Shown in pieces: positions 31,905 through 39,982 of a stretch of DNA of 57,515 nt. Both the position numbers and the translations under genes were made by a program. Position 1 is the first letter of the stretch. Each line of letters begins with the position of its first letter. The DNA comes from Sharpea porci. Its GTDB lineage: Bacteria; Bacillota_I; Bacilli_A; Erysipelotrichales; Coprobacillaceae. The stretch spans positions 1 through 57,515 of the forward strand of contig NZ_VUNM01000012.1 in assembly GCF_009695655.1 (NCBI RefSeq), in the 5' to 3' direction. The notes below the pieces were generated by a model that saw only the letters and a program-made list of their open reading frames with translations, ran no database searches and was not told the DNA's origin.

Positions 31905-32582
31905 ATGGAACGAACAAAACTAAAAGACCGAGTCTTGCCAAGTTATACAAAAGGTGAAGAAATCTTCAATATGGTGACACATATTATCGGTGGGGCAATG
32001 GGCGTTGTTGCATTAGTGCTCTGTATTATCTTTTCAGCACTTCATCATGATGGCTATGCCTTAGCCGGCAGTATTGTCTATGGCTTAAGTATGATTATTC
32101 TTTTCACGATGTCATCGATTTATCATGGTATTAGTCCTAAACATCAAATTGCGAAGAAAGTCTTCCAGATTATGGATCATGATACAATCTTTGTCTTAAT
32201 TGCAGGGACATATACACCTATTTTACTTGTGACGATTCGTGAAGCTGATCCGTTCTGGGCGTGGATGCTTTTAGCGATTGTCTGGGGTATATCTATTTTA
32301 GGTATTGTTTTAAATTCTATCGATATTGAACGCTTTAAAGTATTCTCTATGATTTGTTATTTGGGATTAGGATGGTGTATTGTCTTCAAATTTAATTTGC
32401 TGCTTTCCCATATGGCACTTAATGGTATTATTTTGCTTGTTGCTGGTGGGATTGCTTATACGGTTGGATGTATTTTCTATAAGCTTGGTGATACAAAGAA
32501 ATATATGCATTCAATTTGGCATATTTGGATTCTTATTGGGGCATTATACCATTTCTTGACAATTTTACTCTATGTCATCTAA
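31905..32582 (+). CDS. Hemolysin III family membrane protein (PAQR-like)
   Basis: A 225-residue, seven-helix protein of the YqfA/hemolysin III family. The conserved pattern is present: GEEIFNMVTHIIGG at the N-terminus, SSIYHGI after helix two, DHDTIFVLIAGTYTP in the middle and the late SIWHIWILIGALYHFL. The histidine, serine and aspartate residues of these motifs form the metal site of PAQR relatives. Despite the name, the role is unclear; membrane-lipid homeostasis is one idea. ATG 31905 has GGAGG seven bases upstream, and the longer frame from 31857 is rejected. Confidence 0.9.
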   Translation: MERTKLKDRVLPSYTKGEEIFNMVTHIIGGAMGVVALVLCIIFSALHHDGYALAGSIVYGLSMIILFTMSSIYHGISPKHQIAKKVFQIMDHDTIFVLIAGTYTPILLVTIREADPFWAWMLLAIVWGISILGIVLNSIDIERFKVFSMICYLGLGWCIVFKFNLLLSHMALNGIILLVAGGIAYTVGCIFYKLGDTKKYMHSIWHIWILIGALYHFLTILLYVI

Positions 32583-32612
32583 CTCAATTCTATATTGAAT
32601 TGAGTTTTTTTC
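32581..32612 (+). terminator. Intrinsic terminator overlapping the lspA promoter
   Basis: AACTCAATTC (32581-32590) pairs perfectly with GAATTGAGTT (32597-32606), then TTTTTT. Its 3' arm contains the -35 box of the next promoter. Confidence 0.9.
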
Positions 32613-32628
32613 ATGAACCCTCTATAAT
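32600..32628 (+). promoter_or_regulatory. lspA-operon promoter embedded in the preceding terminator
   Basis: TTGAGT (32600-32605) lies in the terminator's 3' arm, followed by a 17-bp spacer and perfect TATAAT (32623-32628). Start of lspA is 20 bases on. Confidence 0.6.
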
Positions 32629-32647
32629 AGTCACGAAGGAGCTTACT

Positions 32648-33151
32648 ATGAAAATATCTAATCGTAATAAAATATTGTATTTATTAACTATTGTTGTTGT
32701 TCTTGGGGGTGACCTTCTTACCAAGACAATCATCAATCACCAAATGAAACTAGGAGCAAGTTATGAACTTATTCCCAACTTCTTCTATTTTACGAATATT
32801 CATAATACAGGTGCTGCCTGGGGTATATTTGCTGGACATATAGAATTCTTTTATGTCATTACAGCTATTGCGGCAATAGCAATTGTCTATTATTTTTTAC
32901 ATTCAAGTGAAGATCAGGTAATTTTTCGCTATGGGCTTGTTCTGGTCTTTGCTGGTTTATTAGGAAATCTTTATGATCGTATTGTTTTTCAATATGTTCG
33001 TGATTTTCTTGATTTTATTATTTTTGGTTATGATTTCCCAATCTTTAATGTAGCGGATATGGGCGTGGTGATTGGGATGTTTTTAATCATTATTGATTTA
33101 TTAATAGGAGAGTATAAACAATGGAAATTCAATCAATCACACCCACAATAG
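32648..33151 (+). CDS. lspA: Signal peptidase II (prolipoprotein signal peptidase)
   Basis: A 167-residue, four-helix aspartyl protease that cuts the signal peptide from lipoproteins after lipid attachment. A substrate in this window is the lipoprotein encoded at 36248. The family motifs are present: GDLLTKTIINHQM, NTGAAWG, and the catalytic aspartates in GLLGNLYDRI (structural) with VRDFLDF and FNVADMGV. ATG 32648 is set by GAAGGAG eight bases before. The gene overlaps the pseudouridine synthase gene by 31 bases, the usual lspA-rluD pairing in Firmicutes. Confidence 0.95.
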   Translation: MKISNRNKILYLLTIVVVLGGDLLTKTIINHQMKLGASYELIPNFFYFTNIHNTGAAWGIFAGHIEFFYVITAIAAIAIVYYFLHSSEDQVIFRYGLVLVFAGLLGNLYDRIVFQYVRDFLDFIIFGYDFPIFNVADMGVVIGMFLIIIDLLIGEYKQWKFNQSHPQ

Positions 33152-34044
33152 AAGAGAAGGGAATGCGTATTGACAAACTTCTGCAAAAGCATTTTGTTGA
33201 TGAAAGTCGTACAACCCTGCAGAACTGGATTAAAGAAGGGTGCGTTTCTATCAACAATCAACCAGTTAAGGCAAGTCGCAAGGTGGAAGTCAATGAAGTG
33301 ATTGCTGTCACTATTCCTGAGCCAGTGGATACTACAATTGCTCCAGAAAATATTCCTCTTGATGTTGTCTATGAGGATCATGATGTGATTGTTGTTAATA
33401 AGCCATCAGGAATGATTGTTCATCCAAGTGCAGGAATCTATTCGGGGACCCTTGTCAATGCCTTGCTTTATCACTGTGATGATTTATCGAGTATTAATGG
33501 CGTTAATCGCCCTGGTATTGTTCATCGTATTGACAAGGAAACAAGTGGCTTGTTAATGGTTGCTAAAAACGATAAGGCGCACCGTTCATTGTCAGCACAG
33601 CTAGAAGAACATAGCGTGATTAGACGTTATGTGGCGCTTGTACATGGTGTTATTCCCCATAACAAGGGACGTATTGTTGCACCGATAGGCCGTGATCCAG
33701 AAGATCGCCAGAAAATGACGGTGACGGATAAGAATGCTAAAGAAGCCATTACAAACTTCACTGTGCTTGAGCGTTTTGATGATATGACATTGATTGAATG
33801 TCGTCTTGAGACAGGAAGAACACACCAGATTCGTGTTCATATGCAGTATATTGGCTATCCTGTTTATGGCGATCCTAAATATGGAAGACGTTCAGATGAT
33901 ACCAGTCATGGCCAGTATTTACATGCCAAGATTCTTGGTTTCAAGCATCCAACAACAGGCCAGCAAATGCTTTTTGAAGCAGACTTACCGGATTACTTTG
34001 AAGAAAAGATTGAAGAATTAAGACAGGTGAAGAAGAATGGCTAA
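33121..34044 (+). CDS. rluD: RluD-family 23S rRNA pseudouridine synthase
   Basis: A 307-residue RluA/RluD-type enzyme that converts uridine to pseudouridine in rRNA. An N-terminal S4 RNA-binding domain (12-75) precedes the catalytic domain. The catalytic aspartate is in GIVHRIDKETSGLL; LETGRTHQIRVHMQYIGYPVYGDPKYG is the conserved late segment. The start at 33121 lies 31 bases inside lspA with AGGAG upstream, so translation is coupled. It overlaps the deaminase gene by 8 bases. Assignment to RluD rather than RluA/RluC is by neighbourhood and domain order, so the exact rRNA positions are inferred. Confidence 0.92.
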   Translation: MEIQSITPTIEEKGMRIDKLLQKHFVDESRTTLQNWIKEGCVSINNQPVKASRKVEVNEVIAVTIPEPVDTTIAPENIPLDVVYEDHDVIVVNKPSGMIVHPSAGIYSGTLVNALLYHCDDLSSINGVNRPGIVHRIDKETSGLLMVAKNDKAHRSLSAQLEEHSVIRRYVALVHGVIPHNKGRIVAPIGRDPEDRQKMTVTDKNAKEAITNFTVLERFDDMTLIECRLETGRTHQIRVHMQYIGYPVYGDPKYGRRSDDTSHGQYLHAKILGFKHPTTGQQMLFEADLPDYFEEKIEELRQVKKNG

Positions 34045-34510
34045 TACAGTATTATCGTGGGATGAGTACTTTATGGGAGTTGCCAAGCTCTCAGCTTTAC
34101 GTTCGAAAGATCCTAATACACAAGTAGGCTGCTGCATTGTCAATGCCAATAACCGCATTGTCGGAGTGGGTTATAATGGCATGCCATGGGGTTCAGAAGA
34201 TAGTCATATGCCATGGAATGTTCGTACTGGCTCATTAGAAGAGACAAAATATGCTTATGTTGTTCATGCGGAATTGAATGCTATTTTGAATTCAACGGCT
34301 GATTTACATGGCTGTCGCCTTTATGTCTCCTTATTTCCATGTAACGAATGTGCGAAGGCTATCGTTCAGGCTGGGATTAAGGAAATTATCTTTGAAGATG
34401 AAAAATATAAGAATACACCGGGGGATATTGCCTCAAAGCGCATTCTTAAAGCAGCAGGTGTGAAATGTCGCAAAGTCCCTCATCTTGATGTTCAGGTGAC
34501 AAGAGGCTAA
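34037..34510 (+). CDS. Deoxycytidylate (dCMP) deaminase
   Basis: A 157-residue zinc enzyme that turns dCMP into dUMP for thymidylate synthesis. The zinc site is HAELNAIL (His with catalytic Glu) and PCNECAKAIVQAGI (two Cys). TQVGCCIVNANNRIVGVGYNGMPWG is the substrate-loop region typical of ComEB-like dCMP deaminases. It is in a tight run between rluD (8-base overlap) and the PHP gene (one-base gap). The context is housekeeping; there is no competence cluster here. Confidence 0.92.
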   Translation: MANTVLSWDEYFMGVAKLSALRSKDPNTQVGCCIVNANNRIVGVGYNGMPWGSEDSHMPWNVRTGSLEETKYAYVVHAELNAILNSTADLHGCRLYVSLFPCNECAKAIVQAGIKEIIFEDEKYKNTPGDIASKRILKAAGVKCRKVPHLDVQVTRG

Positions 34511-34511
34511 T

Positions 34512-35354
34512 ATGCAGTATTCACATATCGACTTACATATGCATTCATCATGCAGTGATGGCAGTGATGATCCATTATTGTTGCTGAAGAAGGTTGAAGA
34601 AGCTCATATCCATACATTTGCCTTGACAGATCATGATACAATCAAGGGGAATGCGCTGATCAGAAGCCATGTGCCTTCTTCGATGACCTTTATCAATGGC
34701 ATAGAGTTTTCTACAATCACACCTATCCGTCAAGCCCATATTCTTGGCTATGGCTTTGATGAAACAAACCCACAACTTATCGAAGCTATACAAAAAGGTG
34801 AAGCTTTACGTAAACATAAGCTAGAAGTCCGTCTTGATTATTTAAAACAACAGGGTGTCATCCTGAAAGTGGAAGATATTGCTTATTTAAGAAATTTGGA
34901 TGTAGCTGCTAAACCCCATATTGCTCGTGTTTTAATGAAGAATGGCTATGGAACAACAATCACTGAAGCTATCAATACTTACTTAACGGGCTGTCCTCAA
35001 GAAAATGATCGCTTGGATGCGAAAACAGCCATACAGGCAATAAAAGCGGCTAAAGGCACGGTCATCTGGGCGCATCCATTGGGTGGGGAAAATGTCAAGC
35101 GAATGAGCGAAGAGCGATTCTATAAACAGCTCAACTTTTTACTTGAGGCTGGCATTGAAGGACTGGAAGTCTATTATTCACGCTATAATCAGGAAGAGGT
35201 GCATTTTCTTGAGGGAGTTGCTAAGAAATACCATTTATTGATAAGTGGTGGAAGCGACTATCATGGCAAGAATAAGAATATTCATCTTGGCGAACTTAAT
35301 GCTTTTGGACAGGAGATTGTCAAGGAAAAGTTAAGTTTGTTAGAAAAAATGTAA
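34512..35354 (+). CDS. PHP-domain metal-dependent phosphoesterase (RNase AM/TrpH-like)
   Basis: A 280-residue PHP-superfamily hydrolase. The metal ligands are visible: HIDLHMHSSCSDG at the N-terminus, FALTDHDTIKG, the glutamate of GIEFS, the histidine in HPLGG, and the late GGSDYHGKNK. Characterised relatives remove phosphate from 3',5'-nucleoside bisphosphates or act as 5'-to-3' exoribonucleases on short RNA. It is last in the lspA-rluD-deaminase run and starts one base after the deaminase stop. Downstream, AAAAAATG...ATTTTTT is a weak possible terminator. The precise substrate is inferred from family only. Confidence 0.88.
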   Translation: MQYSHIDLHMHSSCSDGSDDPLLLLKKVEEAHIHTFALTDHDTIKGNALIRSHVPSSMTFINGIEFSTITPIRQAHILGYGFDETNPQLIEAIQKGEALRKHKLEVRLDYLKQQGVILKVEDIAYLRNLDVAAKPHIARVLMKNGYGTTITEAINTYLTGCPQENDRLDAKTAIQAIKAAKGTVIWAHPLGGENVKRMSEERFYKQLNFLLEAGIEGLEVYYSRYNQEEVHFLEGVAKKYHLLISGGSDYHGKNKNIHLGELNAFGQEIVKEKLSLLEKM

Positions 35355-35428
35355 TTTTTTAAAAAAGTATTGATTCTGTTTTCACTTCTTAGTGCTTTCG
35401 TTATACTGAGCTTAAAGAAGGTGAAGAT

Positions 35429-35674
35429 ATGAATAACAAGGCTTATGAAAGTGGCTATCTTGAAGGAAAGAGCGAAGGCTTTGAACAAGGGGTTAGCTAT
35501 GGGGCAAACCGAATGTTTGAAACAATCTTCACGGCATGTCAGGAGAATGGGCTATCGCTAAAGAAACTCAAGAAGATCCAAAAAGAATTCTTTGATTCAT
35601 TAGAGGCAAGTAATGGCGATGAGAATATTGCTGATTTTACAACAGCTGATGAAGTAGAAGAATTTAATGATTGA
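35429..35674 (+). CDS. Small acidic protein of unknown function
   Basis: An 81-residue protein. The N-terminal part has a glycine-spaced pattern (ESGYLEGKSEGFEQGVSYG), reminiscent of amphipathic repeats in phage or transposase-associated small proteins. The middle is helical and basic (LKKLKKIQKEFFDSLE), and the C-terminus is acidic (ENIADFTTADEVEEFND). GAAGGTG precedes the ATG, and TATACT at 35402-35407 may be its -10. A second small gene follows 17 bases later. No family recognised. Confidence 0.6.
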   Translation: MNNKAYESGYLEGKSEGFEQGVSYGANRMFETIFTACQENGLSLKKLKKIQKEFFDSLEASNGDENIADFTTADEVEEFND

Positions 35675-35691
35675 AGGTTGGAGGAATAGTT

Positions 35692-35946
35692 ATGCATATT
35701 GTATTAAGCATTCTTGCTCTAGTTGGGGCAGCAATATGTCTTTATATCACGGTAAAATGCTTCATGTTGCATAGTCAAATTGAGGCATTTCATGCTTCAA
35801 GTCTAAGATATCTTGAAGAAATCCAGGAAGTGAATAAGGAGCTTGATGAGGCTGAGGAGAATTTGCAGGCATTAAATCATGCAATTGAACTCACCAATAA
35901 AATAGCCGTTAAGATCAAGACGTTCCTGGATAAATTTTCATTTTAA
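35692..35946 (+). CDS. Small membrane-anchored coiled-coil protein
   Basis: An 84-residue protein with one N-terminal membrane helix (about 3-24, LSILALVGAAICLYITVKCF). A heptad-patterned coiled coil rich in E, L and N follows (about 35-80, RYLEEIQEVNKELDEAEENLQALNHAIELTN). The layout resembles small divisome or DUF948-like helper proteins, but no family can be named. ATG 35692 has TTGGAGG seven bases upstream. It is probably cotranscribed with the preceding small gene; the next promoter starts just after its stop. Confidence 0.65.
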   Translation: MHIVLSILALVGAAICLYITVKCFMLHSQIEAFHASSLRYLEEIQEVNKELDEAEENLQALNHAIELTNKIAVKIKTFLDKFSF

Positions 35947-35949
35947 TTG

Positions 35950-35978
35950 TTGACAAATACAAAATGCGTGTTTATTAT
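35950..35978 (+). promoter_or_regulatory. Promoter of the T-box/ABC transporter operon
   Basis: Perfect TTGACA (35950-35955), 17-bp spacer, TATTAT (35973-35978). Confidence 0.8.
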
Positions 35979-35984
35979 AGTCGT

Positions 35985-36212
35985 AAATAAACAAACTTGG
36001 TGACGAAGAGAGTAGTCTTGCTTGAGACTTATAGCGACCTAGTGTTGGTGAAAGACTAGGAGAGAGAGCAGGATGAACCGCACTTCTGAAAGGTTTGCCT
36101 GAATGAGTAGGGCAAAAGGTATTCCGCCTTAAGGACAGAGAGGATTCGAAGGAATCAAGAAGAGTGGTACCGCGTACTTATTACGTCTCTTGCATATGCA
36201 AGAGACGTTTTT
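35985..36212 (+). promoter_or_regulatory. T-box leader of the amino-acid ABC transporter operon (probable Arg specifier)
   Basis: The T-box sequence AGAGTGGTACCGCG is at 36161-36174 and the terminator is a long perfect stem at 36183-36208 followed by TTTTT. Stem I has GAAG (base), AGTA and GTCTTGC on the 5' side, opposite GCAGGAT, GAA and CTTC on the 3' side. The specifier loop reads GAACCGCA (36075-36082). Aligned with the tyrS and hisS T-boxes of this window, the triplet followed by the conserved purine is CGC (Arg, 36079-36081). CCG (Pro) is the alternative. The variable T-box base is T, pairing with discriminator A. Confidence 0.85.
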
Positions 36213-36247
36213 CGTTATTAAGTAAAGAGTGTAGGGGGATAAAGATT

Positions 36248-37027
36248 ATGAAAACAAGAAAATTATTAACAATTGCTTTAACTGGTGTCGTTGCTGTTGG
36301 TTTAGTTGGTTGTGGTTCTTCAGGAGATAAAGCATCAAATGGTAAGAAAGTTGTGACTGTTGAAATTGCAACTTCTCCAGACTATCCACCATATGAATCA
36401 TTGGATAAAAAGGGAAATATTATTGGCTTTGATGCTGATATGGTGAAATATCTTGATAAGGCCATGGATACAAAGGATACTGATTATAAATTCCATTGGA
36501 ATCAGATGAGCTTTGATAATATCATCAGTCAGATTCAGGCTGATCAGGTAGATTTAGGTATATCAGGTTTCACTTATGATAAGAAGAGAAAAGTAGAATG
36601 GTCTAATCCATATACAGCAACAGCGCAGGTTGCTGTTGTGGCAAAGAATTCTGCTATTAACTCACCTAAGGATCTTGAAGGTAAGAAACTTGCTGCTCAG
36701 GCTGGTTCAACTGGCGAAGAAGCTGCTAAATCAGTTAAAGGTGCGCAAGTCTCTACTGTCAAGAATGCCCAGCAGATTTTCCCTGCTTTAACAGCTGGTC
36801 AGTATGATGCCATTATTGTTGACTTAGCCGTTGCTAATGAGTATGCGAAAAATGGTGCTTATAAAGTACTTGATCAGTCATTGTTGGATGAAAAAAATTA
36901 CATTATCGCTAAACAGGGCAATAAGGATTTAATCAAGGCTGTCAATGCTGGCTTAAAGAAATTCATGGCTAGTGATGATTATAAGACATTAACTGATAAA
37001 TATGGATTAAAAGCTTACAAGGCTTAA
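36248..37027 (+). CDS. Amino-acid ABC transporter substrate-binding lipoprotein
   Basis: A 259-residue polar-amino-acid-binding lipoprotein. The signal peptide ends in the lipobox LVGC (Cys at about 21). SPDYPPYESLDKKGNIIGFDADMVKYL is the family-3 binding-protein opening, and EWSNPYTATAQVAVV and GSTGEEAAK follow as usual. ATG 36248 is set by the GGGGG-rich site and by the signal peptide; an upstream frame runs through the T-box. The T-box specifier suggests arginine or another basic amino acid as ligand. This is consistent with ArtJ-like relatives but not proven by sequence. Confidence 0.9.
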   Translation: MKTRKLLTIALTGVVAVGLVGCGSSGDKASNGKKVVTVEIATSPDYPPYESLDKKGNIIGFDADMVKYLDKAMDTKDTDYKFHWNQMSFDNIISQIQADQVDLGISGFTYDKKRKVEWSNPYTATAQVAVVAKNSAINSPKDLEGKKLAAQAGSTGEEAAKSVKGAQVSTVKNAQQIFPALTAGQYDAIIVDLAVANEYAKNGAYKVLDQSLLDEKNYIIAKQGNKDLIKAVNAGLKKFMASDDYKTLTDKYGLKAYKA

Positions 37028-37046
37028 TCCTTGAAGGAGGAATTCA

Positions 37047-37730
37047 ATGTTTCCAGCATTCAGTAAAGTTGTAACATTAGATAATTTATTCATTTTACTT
37101 AAGGGAGCACTGCTGTCATTAGGCCTGGCAGCAGGTTCTCTTTTAATCGGTTTAGCTATTGCTATTCTGATTGCCTTATTACGTTTTTCAACAAAGAAGA
37201 TCTGTCATATTATTGCCAATATCTATGTTGAATTCTTTAGAGGCACACCAATGCTTGTTCAGATCATGTATCTTTTCACGGTTGTGCCTATCGTTATTTC
37301 CATGATTGTAGGACATCGTGTCAGAATCAATCCAGTGATTGTTGGTCTTATTGCCTTAAGTCTCAACTCTGGGGCTTATCAGGCAGAATATATCCGTGGA
37401 GGCATCAATGGGGTTGACAAAGGGCAGAAAGAAGCTTGTGAAACACTTGGCTTATCACGTACAGATATGATGCGTTTTGTTATTTTGCCACAGGCATTCA
37501 GACTAGCTATTCCTTCTATGGTGGGAGAATTCGTAACATTGATTAAAGATTCATCATTGCTAATGACAATTGGTGCTCTTGAACTTTTTGGTCAAGCGAA
37601 TAAGATTGGTAATATCTACTATGATTATATGACACCAGAAACGATTTCTATTTTCTATTATCTCATTATGACATTAACAATTTCTTATTTTGCAAGAAAA
37701 CTAGAAAAGAGGTTAGCAAGAAGTGTCTAA
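37047..37730 (+). CDS. Amino-acid ABC transporter permease (HisM/ArtQ type)
   Basis: A 227-residue permease with about five membrane helices that forms the channel for the binding protein upstream. The segment [17 protein letters not shown] and the EAA loop [28 protein letters not shown] are diagnostic of polar amino-acid permeases. GAAGGAGG lies nine bases before ATG. It overlaps the ATPase gene by 8 bases. Only one permease gene is present, so the transporter is probably a homodimer in the membrane. Confidence 0.93.
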   Translation: MFPAFSKVVTLDNLFILLKGALLSLGLAAGSLLIGLAIAILIALLRFSTKKICHIIANIYVEFFRGTPMLVQIMYLFTVVPIVISMIVGHRVRINPVIVGLIALSLNSGAYQAEYIRGGINGVDKGQKEACETLGLSRTDMMRFVILPQAFRLAIPSMVGEFVTLIKDSSLLMTIGALELFGQANKIGNIYYDYMTPETISIFYYLIMTLTISYFARKLEKRLARSV

Positions 37731-38469
37731 TACAACAATGATTAAAGTAGAACATATCTCCAAGCAATTTGGCTCTTTAAAAGCACTTGATGATGTCTCT
37801 TTAGAAGTCTCTAAAGGTGAAATTGTCTGCTTGCTTGGTCCTTCAGGCTCAGGCAAGTCAACACTCATCCGTGCCATCAATGGTCTAGAAACACCAGAAA
37901 GTGGAAAGATTTATTTTGAAGGCGAAGAATATGACAAGAATAATGCTGCAAAATATCATCAGCAGCGCTTGAAGATGGGCTTCGTCTTCCAACATTTCAA
38001 TCTTTTCCCTAACATGACTGTTTTAGAAAACCTGACATTAGCCCAAATCAGAGTCAAGAAGGTTGATGAAAAACAGGCAAAAGATACAGCTATGCGTTAT
38101 TTAACACGTGTCGGATTAAGTGATAAGCGTGATGAATATCCTAATAAATTATCAGGTGGACAAAAGCAGCGTGTAGCGATAGCAAGAAGTCTTTGTATGA
38201 ATCCTGATATTATGCTTTTTGATGAACCAACAAGTGCGCTTGATCCGGAAATGGTTGAAGAAGTACTTGAGGTTATGCAGTCGCTTGGCAAGGAAGGCAT
38301 GACAATGATTATTGTCACACACGAAATGGGCTTCGCACGTACCGTAGCTGATCGTGTTGTTTTCCTTGAAGATGGCCATATTGTAGAAGAGAATGAAGCA
38401 GAGGCATTCTTCAGCCATCCACAAAGTGAACGCGCCCAGCTATTCTTAAGTAAGGTTATGCATCAGTAA
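37723..38469 (+). CDS. Amino-acid ABC transporter ATPase (GlnQ/ArtP type)
   Basis: A 248-residue ATPase. Walker [10 protein letters not shown]-loop [14 protein letters not shown], signature LSGGQKQR, Walker [17 protein letters not shown] and the H-loop VTHEMGFA are all intact; the DPEMV form is typical of the polar amino-acid group. Its start overlaps the permease gene, and its stop overlaps the aminotransferase start by one base (TAATG), so all four structural genes appear to be one translational unit under the T-box. Confidence 0.94.
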   Translation: MSNTTMIKVEHISKQFGSLKALDDVSLEVSKGEIVCLLGPSGSGKSTLIRAINGLETPESGKIYFEGEEYDKNNAAKYHQQRLKMGFVFQHFNLFPNMTVLENLTLAQIRVKKVDEKQAKDTAMRYLTRVGLSDKRDEYPNKLSGGQKQRVAIARSLCMNPDIMLFDEPTSALDPEMVEEVLEVMQSLGKEGMTMIIVTHEMGFARTVADRVVFLEDGHIVEENEAEAFFSHPQSERAQLFLSKVMHQ

Positions 38470-39581
38470 TGAAATTATCAAAATTTGATACAGAAATCTG
38501 GATGACTGATCATGAAGGGGATTGTCTTTATAATCTTGCGGATACATGTGTTAAGCCAATGACCATCAAAGATCTCGAAGAACTTATTCATCAGGATCTG
38601 TCTGAAGATATCAGACAGATTCTCTTTGATTATGGTCCTATTACTGGCAGTGATGCATTGAAAGATGAAATTCTTAAAATGTATGAAACAGGGACAAGGG
38701 ATAATATTACAATCACAAATGGAGCTGTAGCCGCAAATCATCATGTGATGATGACGCTGTTAGAACCAGGTGATCATATTGTTGCTTTGACCCCAGGTTA
38801 TCAGCAATTCTATAGTTATCCTGCATCAATTGGGTGTACGTATGACCTGATTGAGCTTAAAGAAGAAAATCATTGGCAGCCTTCTCTTGAAGACTTCAAA
38901 GCTGTCATGAACGAAAATACCAAAATGTTCTGTCTGAATTCACCAAACAATCCTACAGGAACTGTCCTTAAGAAGGATTTCCTAGAAAAGCTTATAGCAT
39001 TAGCGAGAGAATATGATTGTTATATCTTGATTGATGAAATCTATCGTGGACTCAAGAAGAATCCCGAACCAGCCATTTCAGATATTTATGAAAAAGGTAT
39101 TTCAACGAATTCTTTAGCCAAACTCTATTCTTTTGCAGGACTGAGACTTGGCTGGGTCAAGGGCCCTCAAGAAGTTGTTGACGCCATAAACTATCGTCGT
39201 GATTATACAATGATTTCAACAGGTGCATTTTCTGACTATATGACAAAGGTCATCTTAGAAAATAAAGAAGCTGTTCTAGAAAAGAATAGAATGATCATCG
39301 ATAAAAACAAAGCAATACTTCGTAAATGGCTAAAAAATGAAAAGAGAGTAACTTGTGTGATTCCTGATGATGGAACAGTATGCTTCTTGCATTATCATCT
39401 TGATTATCCTTCAGATCAACTATGTATTGAACTGCAAGACAAATATGGTGTCTTCTTTGTGCCAGGTTGCTGTTTCAATAAGGAATATCATTTACGTTTT
39501 GGCTTTACGAGTTCGCCTGAAAAAGTCGAAAAAGGCCTTGCGTTATTCTCTCAATATCTTGATCAATTAGCGGCTGAGTAA
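38469..39581 (+). CDS. Class I/II PLP-dependent aminotransferase
   Basis: A 370-residue fold-type I aminotransferase. The PLP lysine is in NSLAKLYSFAGLRLGW, the cofactor aspartate in ILIDEIYRG, and NSPNNPTGT and the C-terminal LRFGFT (substrate-carboxylate arginine) are present. It shows the shortened N-terminus seen in capreomycidine-synthase-like and other small aminotransferases (LFDYGPITGSDALKDEI). Its coupling to an amino-acid importer under one T-box suggests that it deaminates the imported amino acid or its product. If the specifier is Arg, a 2-oxo acid of arginine is a possible product; this is inference. Confidence 0.87.
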   Translation: MKLSKFDTEIWMTDHEGDCLYNLADTCVKPMTIKDLEELIHQDLSEDIRQILFDYGPITGSDALKDEILKMYETGTRDNITITNGAVAANHHVMMTLLEPGDHIVALTPGYQQFYSYPASIGCTYDLIELKEENHWQPSLEDFKAVMNENTKMFCLNSPNNPTGTVLKKDFLEKLIALAREYDCYILIDEIYRGLKKNPEPAISDIYEKGISTNSLAKLYSFAGLRLGWVKGPQEVVDAINYRRDYTMISTGAFSDYMTKVILENKEAVLEKNRMIIDKNKAILRKWLKNEKRVTCVIPDDGTVCFLHYHLDYPSDQLCIELQDKYGVFFVPGCCFNKEYHLRFGFTSSPEKVEKGLALFSQYLDQLAAE

Positions 39582-39597
39582 TTCAGACGCTTTTTTA
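39569..39597 (+). terminator. Intrinsic terminator after the aminotransferase gene
   Basis: AGCG...CTGA (from 39569) pairs with TCAG...CGCT (to 39591) with one internal mismatch, then TTTTTT. The 5' arm is the end of the coding region. Confidence 0.85.
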
Positions 39598-39661
39598 AAA
39601 TAATGCTTTATTGTCATGCCTGAGTTATGTATAATTGAATGTTGTAGAAGGAAGTGTAACT

Positions 39662-39946
39662 ATGGAATTGAATCCCAGACATTTGCCCAATGAGATCAAT
39701 TTCCTCATTCATTCCAAAGCATATGAATTTGGAAGGGAAGGCATACAAAAAATAGATGCCAACGATATCAAAGATTATTTATATCACGTTTCATGGCGCA
39801 ATAAAGAAGAAATAGAGTTATGTGATATGGTGGATGACATCATGTCTTTATCATTCTCTACGCTTTTTGATTACATGAAAGCTAAAGTCATTAAGGAAGC
39901 TCAAAGTAAGGATATTTCTGACTTTAATGACTTAATTTTCAAATAA
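39662..39946 (+). CDS. comN: ComN-like post-transcriptional regulator
   Basis: A 94-residue protein matching the post-transcriptional regulator family represented by ComN of Bacillus subtilis, which controls comE mRNA localisation and DivIVA interaction. The recognisable core is DANDIKDYLYHVSWRNKEEIELCDMVDDIMSLSFSTLFDYM. As in Bacillus, it lies just upstream of recJ, apt and relA. ATG 39662 is chosen for the AAGGAAG site. The promoter is TTTATT-17-TATAAT (39607-39635). No comE operon is present in the window. Confidence 0.75.
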   Translation: MELNPRHLPNEINFLIHSKAYEFGREGIQKIDANDIKDYLYHVSWRNKEEIELCDMVDDIMSLSFSTLFDYMKAKVIKEAQSKDISDFNDLIFK

Positions 39947-39970
39947 CTGTTTGTGCAGTTATTTTTTCTT
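39941..39970 (+). terminator. Intrinsic terminator between comN and recJ
   Basis: AAATAACTG (39941-39949) pairs with CAGTTATTT (39956-39964), then TTTTCTTTTT. The recJ ribosome site begins right after, so some read-through is needed for recJ unless it has a promoter not seen here. Confidence 0.88.
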
Positions 39971-39982
39971 TTTGGAGGCAAG

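Noticed and set aside
36164-36247. A 28-residue extension of the binding lipoprotein reading through the T-box
   Set aside because: It would translate the T-box antiterminator and terminator and destroy the lipoprotein signal peptide, which begins at ATG 36248.
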